Origin: Cenococcum geophilum 1.58
Taxonomy: Eukaryota > Ascomycota > Dothideomycetes > Gloniales > Gloniaceae
Length of the DNA: 64,000 nt
Assembly (NCBI GenBank): GCA_001692895.1
Contig: KV748279.1
Coordinates: 225,743 to 289,742, forward strand
Direction: 5' to 3'
Shown: positions 1 through 9,979 of the stretch, in pieces
Position numbering within the stretch: position 1 is the first letter of the stretch
Layout of the letters: every line of letters begins with the position of its first letter
Program-made: the position numbers and the translations under genes
Notes under the pieces: generated by a model
Seen by the model: the letters and a program-made list of their open reading frames with translations, nothing else
Databases searched by the model: none
What the model was told of the DNA's origin: nothing

Positions 1-1229
1 CCTTTAGCTTAGAGTATTACACATTTTGGTATATAACTTTAATTAAAATATAAGGTAGTAAACGTATATAATTAGAAGGATAACAGCTATTCTATAGGAA
101 AGCTCCTAATTAAGTATAGAGCTATTAGGGCTTATAGCTACGTGGGTTAGTATCTATTATAGGTTTAAAGCTATTATTAAACTTACTTAATAGCGTAGAG
201 TAGAAGGCGGTTAGAATAATTAGACCGCTAATATATAGAGCTAGAAGACCGGCCGTAGTATCTACTACTATTATATTAAAATATTATTCCATCTAGTTAA
301 TATCTCTAAAAAAGAAGTATATACTAAGGATAAGGAGTAAGTTTAAAAGCATACTACTAATTAAGGAAGTTTTAATAATAGTAATCTTGCCCTTAGTTAG
401 GGCTAAGATAGAGATAATTAATTTAATAGCGTTTCTGCGCTAAATATTAGATAATATTAGGATAAATAAGAAGCGGAGAAATATACCTAAAAGTTATATT
501 TAAAAGACTATTTAATATATTACCGGCGCGGAGCGTAATCTCTTTAGTAGTATAACTAAGTATTATAGTAAGCGGAATAATGGCAATAAAGTTAACAATA
601 AATATAGTAATATTGTTAATATAAAGATAATTAACTATAAAGCTAACGGGAACGGTAAGAAGGAGTATATTTATCTATAAGCTAAATAAGACGGCATAAA
701 CCTAATCCTTGGTGGGTATCTTACGCTCTAAAGCTACTTTTAGCCTTTTCTCCTTAATTATTAGCTTAAGATATAAGGATCTTCATAAGCCTATACCGGC
801 CTCTTTATTAGGTTATTTATTATTAAACTTTATTTAGGCTGCTTAATAGGCTTTTAAGAGTGTTGCTAAATTTAAATATACCATTATAAGTATAGTTTTT
901 AATTATTCCTAGAAAGAGCATAATGGAGAAGGGCGATTTTATAGTCTAGAGGGTACCTATATAGAACAAAGACTAAGAAGTCTAATAGTACTTAGGCTAA
1001 CACTAACGCCTTAAATCTATAATAGTGCGTTTAGCTTTTTTTTATAGTTAATTTTATAAGCGAGGATCTAAAGCAAATTCTAAAATAGTTATTATAGAGA
1101 AGAGGAGGATTAATATTAATAACTAGATAAAATAGCCAATAAAAAAAGGAGAAGATAGAGTGTTCTAATAGACGAATAAAAAGTAAAAAGTAAACCGACT
1201 ATTTATAGAAATAAGGACGTAGTAAAATG
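1..1229. other. RIP-degraded sequence, nothing recognised
   Basis: Dense stops occur in all frames, with TpA excess and CpA loss. Short coherent stretches appear on the + strand, but none reached a family I could name. No repeat of another part of the window was noticed here. Confidence 0.5.
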
Positions 1230-1625
1230 TATAAATAAGGGTATAAGTCTATATACCTCTAAGTACTGGCTACTTAGTGTCTTAAATATAAGTCCTCCCT
1301 TAATATAAGGTAGATTAATAAAAGTTATTATACTACCTATATAAGGCGGAGCGCTTATAAAGGGCTTAGCTAGAATGTTAATTAAACCACCCTATAACGC
1401 ACTAATAGCTTCTTTACTATAGATAGGGAGTAAATATATAAGATTAACTGGCTAAGATAAGTCTACTACTTAAGCAGTATTCTACTCTGTAAAGGGTAGG
1501 TGTTAGAAGTAGATTATATAATACTATTCCTACTAGGTAAGGCATTATTAGGGAGTTATTATTGGCTTCTAGTTCTAGTTTATAACTTTATATAAACGCC
1601 TCTAAACCCTATACTGTTAGGGCTG
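1230..1625 (+). repeat. Repeat R1, copy 1
   Basis: About 390 bp that match 31690-32065 in reverse complement. The shared block includes GGCGGAGCGCTTATAAAGGG and a long stretch around 1430-1560. Both copies can be read as protein once TAA/TAG are taken as former Gln codons, so R1 is probably a coding piece of a repeated gene or transposon. The family was not recognised. It lies about 2.7 kb upstream of the kinase start here, and copy 2 lies a similar distance upstream of kinase copy A. Confidence 0.75.
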
Positions 1626-2535
1626 TCTAAAAGCTAAATTGCCTATTTACCTTATTTTAACTTTAAGCCAGACTTGTTAGCTGTTAATTTATTAAGGTAA
1701 TAGGAAGTTACGTTAAGGCGTGTAATAGGGCTTAAGTAAAGCTACGCAACTAGATGGGCATTGCTATATAAAGTAACGCTTAACTAGCTACCTCTATATT
1801 GCCGTCTTAGAATAATTAGAAGAAAGGGGTTAATACTAGCCCTTATTATTTAATATAACCCTCCTATAGAGGTATAGCAAAGTAGGGTATAGATAGGGAA
1901 GAATTATACTCCTATCGTGGCTGTATTATAGTGCATTTATAATACTATGCTAGTATCCCTAAGTTAGTAAATTAGCTCAACTTTTAAGGTATAGTTAAAG
2001 CGGAGCCTACCGTCCGCTCTTCTATTAGCTAAGTGGTAGAAAGGAGCAGGATATAAAAGGCCTCTATATTCTTTAACTAGACCTATATTAAGTACAGTAT
2101 CCTTTAAGGAAATCCCTTCTTACTTTCTTATAAAGACACTTAAACTATTAGCTGCCTTATCTTTTTAATAATAAGCGACTTGGACGCTATAATAGAGGAT
2201 ACTATATTATATTAAATTAAGGTACGCTCTAAATTAAATCCTTTACGGGATACCGCTGACGGAGCTAAAATATACCACTTACTTTTAATCCTAAGGACTT
2301 TAATAAGGCCTTTAATGCAGTAGGGCGGGTATGTAATAGTTACTTTCTGTGGTTTTGTCCCTTTGCTAGCTTACTAATATAAGTAGGATATTTAGTTAGC
2401 ACTAGAACGTAAGAGTAATTTAGAGAACAATAAGGCTAATACGGAAGGAACTATAAGGAAATACTTACCCCACACTAATAAGATAAAGAAGTCATCTTAA
2501 TATAGTCCGCTTAGTAACTCTTTCTAATAAAGCTT
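1626..2535. other. RIP-degraded sequence between R1 and a coiled-coil gene relic
   Basis: No family recognised. The sequence is as AT-rich as its surroundings, with stops in every frame. Confidence 0.4.
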
Positions 2536-2885
2536 ATTAACCCCTAGCTTACTCTATTAGGGGTAATAGAAAGACTAAGTAGTATAGTTAATTAACTTAG
2601 CTATAGGCTTAGCTAAATTAACGGGAAAGTTAGCGGCCTTAAAGAAAGTAACTACTATATTATAAGTTATCTAGGGAAGGTTAACAATTGGATTAATAGC
2701 CTAAGAAGTAACTGGGAAGAAATAAGAGATACTATTAGGCGGTTTTAAAACGAAATCCACACTCTTAAGAGAGGTAGTAATAAAACTTTAGATTATAGAG
2801 ATAAATAGGTTGTAAAGGCTAGAAACAAGATTATGGTATTTAAGAGAAAAAGGGCATGCTTAGCCTAAGGATAGAGAAGTCTATA

Positions 2886-3056
2886 AAAGACCACTCCTGT
2901 TCTACCTGTACAATAACAGGCAAGCCTTGTCAACATACTACCCCTCTTTGCATCAATTGTAAAGGAAATCACTTTGCTAATAGCAAAGACTGCGAGATAC
3001 TTAAAGCAGCTAAACTAGTACGCAGTACTAGCTTAGACGATTCTATGGAAGAATAG
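2886..3056 (+). CDS. C-terminal fragment of a LINE-encoded zinc-knuckle protein
   Basis: About 56 codons in frame to a stop at 3054-3056. The frame also runs back into the target gene at 2856, but that part is not from the LINE. It holds a Cys/His cluster: C-x2-C, then C-x-H, then C-x2-C-x4-H-x5-C around CINCKGNHFANSKDC. This resembles nucleic-acid-binding knuckles of LINE ORF1 (gag-like) proteins in fungal Tad1-type elements. Oddly, the knuckle lies at the 3' end of the element, with only an untranslated region after it and no reverse transcriptase. The parent may therefore be an internally deleted, non-autonomous LINE, or a family with the knuckle at the very C-terminus. Nothing shows that this fragment is expressed. 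Confidence 0.6.
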   Translation, partial: KDHSCSTCTITGKPCQHTTPLCINCKGNHFANSKDCEILKAAKLVRSTSLDDSMEE

Positions 3057-3388
3057 ACAAAGCATAGGATCCTAGAAGGAGGCAACTCCTACTAGGCTCT
3101 TAAAAAGATATTAGAGAGCAAAAGAACAGAAACAAATTGCAAAAGGACAGGGATAGGGGTTAGGATTTTTCCTATCGTTTTCTCATTCCCTAGTAGTTGT
3201 AGTAACTTAGTATTTTACTAAGGAGCTGTAAGCCCTTAGGGGTTTATAAACTACTAGGGCATAGCTACTAGTACATGTTAAGCTGCCTAGAAAGGATTCA
3301 TGTATATAGAACTNTAGCGCCATAGCCTAGAGGCTGCATGCGCAGTATTATACGTAGTATAATACAATCGGATTAAAAAAAAAAAAAA
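2886..3388 (+). mobile_element. 5'-truncated LINE with poly(A) tail, not RIPped
   Basis: About 503 bp flanked by a perfect 13-bp direct repeat AGAGAAGTCTATA (2873-2885 and 3389-3401) and ending in a run of A from about 3375. Those are the signatures of target-primed reverse transcription. It contains the end of an open frame with a zinc knuckle (to 3056) and a roughly 320-bp 3' untranslated region. The last 110 bp recur inverted at 10345-10450. CA and TG are abundant, so it inserted after RIP or was too short to trigger it. One ambiguous base lies at 3314. Confidence 0.88.
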
Positions 3389-3827
3389 AGAGAAGTCTAT
3401 AGAATTAAGGAGGAAATTTATTAGCTTAAATAGTACGCTCTTTAGTTATTATATGTTTACTTATTGTTAAATTTAAGCTTAAACTAGCCCTGCCCTTTAT
3501 AGTAAGTGTTTACCGCATTTATATACTTAATTAGTAATAAGTTAATAGATCTAACTAAGCTTAGTATCTAAAGCGAGCAGAACTACGTTCCGCTATTATA
3601 TGTTTAAGTCTAGTCGCTCTCTAGTCTAGAGTTTTTTATCCTAGCTACTAAGCCAGTGTTGGTTAATAAATGTTTATAGAATATAACAGCTTTATAGGGA
3701 TTTACCTTTATCGCCTACCTATAACCCGGTTAAAATATACTAGTAACTTTTCACCACTAAAGCTATAAGCCCCTTATATAAAAAGTTTACAACAGCTACG
3801 CTTAAGGGGAAGCCGGTTTCGCTAGCG

Positions 3828-4339
3828 ACTATATTTAGTATATTAGGTTTAGCTCGTTTTAGGACTAGCTATATAATCGTTTATAGGCGCTTATAGGATC
3901 AACCCTATAGTTAACCCGCTCTCTTTATAAGAGCCCCGCTATATAAGAGCCCCACTATATTAGAGCCTTATACGTTACGGAACAAACTAAAACTAATAGG
4001 TATAATTAGTCATAGACCATCGCATTTTTAGTTATTGTGGCTTAGTATTTAACTAAGCTCTATAAAGCCTTAGTCTAAGCCATATTAGATCGGCTTAACT
4101 TTTCTACGCCTAATCTTTAATCTATCTCTCTCGCACCTTACTTTCTTTTTTACCTTTTTTTCCTTATCATTTCCTTATTACAAGACGCGCTTAATGTGTC
4201 CTTAACCTCCCTACACTTATTTACTTCTCTACTATTATACCCTCCGTTATATACTAGCCTCCTTAATCTCCCCTTATTGCCTACCTACCCACCTACTACA
4301 TCGGCCCTCCTAATATAGCTCTTAGCGCGTTCTCCCATA
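3828..4339 (+). promoter_or_regulatory. Former promoter and leader of the split FunK1 gene
   Basis: Homologous in reverse complement to 28960-29590, upstream of the internal kinase copy. It includes a long pyrimidine-rich stretch (about 4100-4330) of the kind seen just before fungal start codons. Homology starts near 3828, so the duplicated segment included upstream DNA. Confidence 0.6.
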
Positions 4340-4761
4340 ATGGCAAATCTCTTTAAATTAAAGATAATTAAAATAAAACCTATCGGAGAGGGACTAAATG
4401 GTTTTTATAATTTATTTAACTCAACTTATAAGGATCTAGGTGTCTCTAACTCTTTAAATGCGTCGCGTTAGATAAGTAATAAAGGTAACCGTTAATTTAC
4501 CTAGTGTAAGCTCTATTTAACGCTTGTAGAACTAAAGGATATTTTACTTAATCTAATACTCGCTCTATAGAGCCTTTCTACTTCTTATTTATTACTATTT
4601 AACGGTAGTAATAAAAGCCTTTTTAGTAATCTATTAAGACTTAATTTAGCAGTTAATTCTAACGGCTTTAATATTAAATAGTTCCTACCTCTCTTAAATA
4701 CAATTCTTTGTATTAAGCCTAACGAGATTATCTAGGAAAAGGTATACGCTACTATAATAAA
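4340..4761 (+). pseudogene. FunK1 fungal protein kinase, 5' part of the split gene
   Basis: Starts at ATG 4340 and encodes about 140 residues of the FunK1 N-terminal region, e.g. IGEGLNGFYNLFNSTYKDLG near the start and NEIIxEKVYATI at the end. FunK1 kinases (Pfam Pkinase_fungal) are large families specific to filamentous fungi, of poorly known role. The start codon survives, but several Gln/Trp/Arg codons have become stops. The reading ends at the target duplication of the 52.6 kb insertion, and the remaining gene continues at 57327. The internal copy A matches across this junction. Confidence 0.8.
4757..4761. repeat. Left target-site duplication ATAAA of the giant element
   Basis: ATAAA precedes the left end. 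The same five bases follow the right end at 57327-57331. The uninterrupted paralogue has the matching stretch, one transition different, at 28537-28541 on the other strand. Five AT-only bases could recur by chance, but their position at the exact break in kinase homology makes this less likely. Confidence 0.6.
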
Positions 4762-4764
4762 CAT

Positions 4765-4775
4765 CGGCAAAATAT
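4765..4775 (+). repeat. Left terminal inverted repeat CGGCAAAATAT
   Basis: Matches the reverse complement of 57316-57326 at 10 of 11 positions. Three bases (CAT) lie between it and the target duplication on this side only, so the exact end of the element on the left is uncertain by 3 bp. Confidence 0.55.
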
Positions 4776-4861
4776 GGTACCCTTCCAATGGCCTCAATGG
4801 TTGGTGGTTGACGCAATTGGCGCGCAGTTGAGGGCATTTGGCAACCCGACCGACTAGCCTA

Positions 4862-4940
4862 TGTCGTGTTTTTTTAACACGCAGCCTGCGCGCAACCTGC
4901 GCGCAACCTGCACGCAACCTACACGCAACCTGCAACCACA
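4862..4940 (-). repeat. Subterminal 11-bp repeats at the left end of the giant element
   Basis: About five tandem copies of an 11-bp unit of the type CGCGCAACCTG, read as GGTTGCGCGCA on the - strand. The block 4762-4950 is rich in CA and TG, so it escaped RIP. An open frame across it on the - strand is repeat translation, not a gene. The core GTTGCGTGT recurs in the opposite orientation in the right-end array at 57020-57270, as expected for inverted subterminal binding sites of a transposase or recombinase (inference). Confidence 0.55.
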
Positions 4941-4949
4941 ATTATATTT

Positions 4950-5099
4950 AGAGCCATCTACCTCTTTTGTACCAATAGTATATTTTAGATAATAAAAAAA
5001 GGCTACTTTAAAGCTATTTATAAGGCTAGCAAGGCAAATTATATACACTTCCTTATATAATCCAATATATTATTTTAAATAATATAATATAATATTCCA
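4950..5099. other. Transition from the intact left end to RIPped interior
   Basis: CA and TG become rare after about 4950 and the sequence turns to A/T runs (5060-5110). The short open frames on the - strand across 4732-5048 are repeat or end sequence and are not supported as genes. Confidence 0.4.
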
Positions 5100-6960
5100 A
5101 CTGTTTTATAATATATTCTAAAATTATAAGACCTTTCCTGCTCTCTCTGCGACAATAATATAATATAAGTATTTAGCTTTACTAGTATAGCACATATATA
5201 TAGCCAAAAAGTAGCTACTAAAAGTAGCAGATATAGGCCGAAAGAAAGGTAGATTAAGAGCTAGTATATATAATAAAGAAGCCGCAGTTATCCTATAGGA
5301 GAATATAGAAAGTTCTACACCTAATCTCCTACCAAAAACTCTACCGGCTCCTCTATACTAGAGTCCAGAGCATATATTACAAACTTTATATACTACTCCT
5401 TATTCTTAATTAAATTTAATATTGCTTTCCCGTTACTATACTAGCCATAGCTGTCCTCTATAAGGCTATAGTACTGCTTAAATTATATAAATAACTTATT
5501 AGATTTAAACCTTTTTAGCCTAGGCTTACCAGTTCCTATATTTAGGATAAAGTAATACACTAAAGCAGAGGATATATATTCTACTAAATCTAACAAACTT
5601 AGCTAGTTCCAAAAGTTAAATTAGCAAATATTATAGTAGTAGTAAGGCCCTAGATTTTCTAGCTTACTCTAGAGCTCTCCCTTTAAGACGGACTTAGCGA
5701 ACTAGTCTAGCCTACTCTAGAGCTCTCCCTTTAAGATAGGCTTAGTGGATTAGATAATATAGCCCAGCTTACTAATAAATAGCCTAAGTTAATAATCGCG
5801 TTAGTTTCGTTATCGCTAAGGCTTATAAGGAACCTCTCTCTTACATTATTGCTTAAATCCGCTATAAGGTCGTTAAGGTTATCTTTATACAGGTCCTTAA
5901 TAATTTCTATAGTTAATTAATCCGGCATTAGGCCTATAGCATATTTAATAACTACGGGCTAAAGCCGCAGCCAGATTCTAGATTACCATTTTCTAAACAT
6001 CTAGTTTTAGCCGCCTAAGAGGTTAGCATAGGCTTCTATAACGAGTTAGAGAATAATAATAGGTAGTAAAACACTAAATATATACTAACTACTAATAACA
6101 GTGCTATAAAAGTTGTCTATTCCCTTAGACCCAGTTCTATACTCCCTAATTACATAATATATTGCTATTAAAATAAAAGTAATAGTGTTGCCAGTAAGCT
6201 TTTTAAACATATTACAAAAGCAGGGTAATTAGGTAAGGCCGTTCTTTCCTCTACTATAAAATATACTAGCTATACCAGCAACTATTACGTTGGAACGGAA
6301 GCGGTTATCACTTAGCTATTAACTCTTATTAGTATTTTACTAAATAGCATAGGCAAAATACCTTTATATAATCCAGCGCAATAAAATTATAATTAGTTAG
6401 TAGTTCCACAATAAGTTTAGGCGCGTTGTTAAACCCTAGCCTATATACCTCCCTTACAATCATACGAGCCTTTATAATCACGTAGTTCCTAAAGTTCCCT
6501 ATTGCGTTAAATAGCTATATATAATATTAAGATTATTAGTAAATAATTTAATATAATATTTCTAGTATATAGATACCTTACGAGCGGACACCGGGTCAGG
6601 AATACAATTAGCTTTTTTTTATACTGCTTTTAGCTGCTTTAAAATGGCTTCTAACTATACCTTTTTCATTATATCCTTAATAAGGCCTAGAAAGCGGTCA
6701 AACTATAGGTTAATAAGATGCCCGTTATAAGTCCCAGAGTCAGTTACTAGCCTTACTAGTAAAATAGACCTACAAAGCGCAAATATAGGCTCATATCTCT
6801 TAGGTAGGTTTTCTTTTATACGTCGCCGTTATAATATCCAAAGGTACTCTTCTCTTGCCCATAGCGCGGCAGTTAGGTCAAAATCGTCTTCGTAGTCTAA
6901 CTTATCCTTACTTTCCCTGGCGCTATTCAGGTCCCCTTTAGATTAAATACTAGGTTGGTA
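5100..6960 (-). pseudogene. Unidentified protein gene relic, perhaps DUF6532-like
   Basis: On the - strand a coherent reading starts near 6960 (SARESKDKLDYEDDFDLTAA-like) and runs, with shifts of frame, towards about 5800. One stretch, from about 6310 down to 6050, has the order hydrophobic core, IASIFYSRG, IAIYYVIREYRTGSKGI, then an aromatic stretch. This weakly recalls the DUF6532 family common in fungi (low certainty). The 5100-5800 part is less clear. Two nearly identical 60-bp stretches at about 5640-5760, each containing AGAGCTCTCCCTTTAAGA, look like a small tandem duplication. No function is claimed. Confidence 0.35.
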
Positions 6961-7055
6961 TACTCTGTATTAAAGGGAGGTTACTTATCTCATAGACGAA
7001 GCTATATTAGGGTTTAGGCGGACACGGCTTACTAAAGAGAATATAAAGCCAAATA

Positions 7056-7180
7056 TTAGTTGTTTACGCGATAAGGTACGGATTAGGCGCGTAGAAAAGT
7101 ATTTTAAACTAGCACGCAATTATTTACGCGGTAAGGTACAGATTAGACGCGTAGGAGAGTATTTTAAACCAATACGCAAT
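7056..7180 (+). repeat. Two-copy 60-bp tandem repeat in an open 40-codon stretch
   Basis: Two adjacent 60-bp units (GTTTACGCGATAAGGTACGG type) encode two 20-residue units without stops in one + frame: LRDKVRIRRVEKYFKLARNY, then a close variant. A TAA follows at about 7174. Unit length is a multiple of three and the frame is open, so this was probably coding. The peptide is basic and could be part of a DNA-binding or coiled region. Family not recognised. Confidence 0.5.
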
Positions 7181-7199
7181 TATTAAGAGCCGGAGGTAT

Positions 7200-8340
7200 A
7201 TTGCGAAGATGCTGCTTTTTATAGCGGTTAGCGGTTAGATAGCAAAGAGAGTATTCTATTTACTAGGGCCCGTTAAGTACCAAATAGTAGAGAAGACTAT
7301 TAAGTATTATAGTTAGACTCTGGTTATATATAAAGGTATAACCTACCTTAACCAAAAGATTAGAACTTTACGTCTTTAACTAAGCTAGTTCTACTACCAG
7401 ATTATTAACAGATTTAGTAGATTTATTAATATTTAGTCGCTATCGTTTCGTAAAAGAAGCAGGTGTAGACTTATAGTCACTATCCTCATTATTAGAGATT
7501 ACCCTTTTTGGCCGGAGGCGGCTATATATATTCTATACATTGTTAGCTAGCTTAATATATTATATACAACGTTAACGGGGTCTATTACATGCCTACTCCT
7601 CTCCGCGCCTAAATATAACTAGACTAGAGTTACAATATTACTCATTCTAGCTAGGTTCCACGTGCTCATTCTAGCTGGGCTCCACATACTTATTCTCCAT
7701 CAGCGCGTTCTTCCTTCCGTCAGCTAGGACGTGGGCAACTCCCAACAGTAGACTAGGTAGAGACATAAGGTTAATTATACTAGTTATCCTCGTTTCCTTA
7801 TTATACGTTAACTCAAAGTAGGGTTCTTACTACTAGTTTAAGTGTTTAATAACGCGTTTTTACATTTACCTGCTATAGTAACACTCCTATATTTACCTAG
7901 TTAGTAAAAAGTACAGCTTATAGCTAGAATAGGTTACCTTATAGCTATTTCTATAATGTCTAGGGCGTATATAGATTAACAACTTAAAAGAATGTATACT
8001 GGTATAGTATATATTAGACTAATAGCAGTATTAGTAGGAGTATTATTGCTATAGTGCTTGCAAATAACTTAAATAGGGGTATATTTATTATAATTAGCTG
8101 CTAGTTCTAACTGGTTGCGGTTAAGCCACAACCGCAACCTATTAACTCGCATTAAGTTAGTAGTTAAGAAAACATTATTATATAGTTAAAGATTATCTAA
8201 TACTATTTGCTATTATACGCGAAACTATTTTATTCTATTAGCATATCCCTTAGTAAATACAGTATAGGTATATAAAAGGTTAAACGTTAATCCCGGTAAC
8301 AAAAGCAGCAGGCTAGTAAGGCTCGTGTCTAAATTCAATA
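7200..8340. other. RIP-degraded sequence with one un-RIPped island
   Basis: No family recognised. Two copies of a short unit around CTCATTCTAGCTxGGxTCCAC lie at 7643-7695. The part at 7640-7750 has somewhat more CA/TG than its surroundings. Confidence 0.35.
8113..8139. repeat. Perfect 10-bp hairpin with a 7-nt loop
   Basis: GGTTGCGGTT at 8113-8122 pairs perfectly with AACCGCAACC at 8130-8139. The motif resembles the GGTTGCGxGC units of the element's left subterminal array, so it may be a stray copy of a transposon end. Confidence 0.5.
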
Positions 8341-8349
8341 GGGAGGTAC

Positions 8350-9690
8350 CTTATTAAACCACTTTACCCACCTAGGGCACCGGCTTTTAGATCCTGTACC
8401 TTATTCCAGTCCACCTACACTAGGTTTAACACCCGTCTCACGCTTAAAGCGAAGCTTATCTACCTCATCCGTATAGCTTACTAGTGTAAATAATGCTAGG
8501 GTAGGCACAGGCGGTATATAGGACAGCAATAACACTTCTACATAGTTATATCGCCATATTTTATACCCTTATGCAATACCTAGTATTTCTACCGCAAACA
8601 TCTAATGTTATTCTTCCGTGTCGTTAACCCCGCCAGCCTATAATAAGCCCAACCTATCCCCTATATATATATCGCAATAGCAATTAAATTTAGTAGAATA
8701 GTAAGGAAAGCGCAAGCATAGATATAAGGATTAGGTATTAGATACTAAGAGTAAGCCGGGGACGGTGTTAATATATATTACCCTAACAAGTTTACTAGAA
8801 AGAATAGGTATAAACCTTAGGCTTTATCATCTAATCCCCTTAAGCGTTTTAAGAATGCCGGATAAGTTATAAGAATATCCCAGGATATATTATTCTAAGA
8901 CTCCCTCGCCTAATAGCACGCCAAAGGGCTCTAATATTAAGCCGTCTACCTTTATATATAGTAATCTATTAAACCAGTAAGTATTCCGAATAAAGCAGTG
9001 GCTTCAAGGCGCATAATCCATGCTACGGTTATAGTTACCTTTGCCTTTTCTATTACGGGTTAAGGCGTAGAGTAAGGGCTCTTTTTTAACTAGGAGAGGT
9101 TTTTTAGGATAGCTATGGGTTAAGTATCGCCTTAGTATTAACCTATTTACCTATTCTACCTATTTTTATACGTATAGAGTGCGAGTTATCTAGTAAAGGC
9201 AAGGGTGCGGAAATAGAGGGTAAGTAATTGCATTATTCTTAGCTGGTAGCGCAGACTATAAATACAAGTTAGTAACGCTAAATTAACTTTAAATAGTAAC
9301 CTACTCGTTCTTCTTTATTCTATTATAAATAAAAACCTATCCATTTCTTATAGAAACATATCCTTAACCATACTACGCTATTTCTCTTTATTTATAAGCT
9401 AAATTCGTCCTCTAGCTATCTTATCGCTAATATAGTAGTAAAGCGTTTCGTTCTTAGGGTTAAAGTTAATACCCTAGCCTAGCATGTCTATAAATATATC
9501 AAAGCTTAGATTATCAACGTGTATATCTAGGGCGTTATTCTTACTAGTCGCTAGCTTTCAGGTTAGGATAATTATTAGCTCTTTATTAGCTGCCCGCCGG
9601 ATTAGTATTATTATTATCCTATATAACCTTAGTATTCCCTCCTACCTTATTACCTTTAGTATACCAGCCGGTGGATAATGCGCAATAGCG
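8350..9690. pseudogene. Unidentified gene relic(s), strand unsure
   Basis: Long stretches read coherently on both strands once RIP stops are ignored, so the true strand is not settled. On the - strand the stretch from about 9690 to 9330 gives NxLDIHVDNLSFDIFIDMLG-like sequence. On the + strand 8580-9200 gives TPKGSNIKPSTFIYSNLLNQ-like sequence. No family was recognised, and the boundaries are rough. Confidence 0.3.
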
Positions 9691-9979
9691 GAGTATGGGA
9701 GTACTAGGTTGCCTATTATAATTTGCCTAGTAAAAGCCGTTTTATTTATTTAACGCGTCGCGTTATAGCTATAGCGCTAGGCAAGTTATTTAACATATTT
9801 AGTATATAGATTCTTAGGTAAACCTAGAAACACAGATAGAAATTTATTAGAGATTTCGTTTAATATTTGCCGTATTTATACCTTACTTATAAGGGAGCGT
9901 AGTGGCTATCCAAGGAGCCCGCGCATCGACATTTTAATTTTAACATCATAGTAGATCGTATTATATTATTTATTTATAA

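Larger units (their letters stand above)
2536..3500 (+). pseudogene. Relic of a coiled-coil protein gene, split by a LINE
   Basis: Reading through TAA/TAG as Gln, the + strand around 2580-2872 gives a Leu/Lys/Glu/Gln-rich stretch resembling a coiled coil. The frame resumes directly after the LINE target duplication at 3402 with another Lys/Glu/Gln/Leu stretch (RIKEEIYQLKQYAL-like). The phase is kept across the 516-bp insertion plus duplication, which supports a real former exon. No family could be named. The ends are approximate. Confidence 0.45.

Noticed and set aside
4732-5048. Two overlapping - strand frames with Cys/Arg repeats
   Set aside because: They run through the subterminal repeat array and into the kinase fragment; not a gene.
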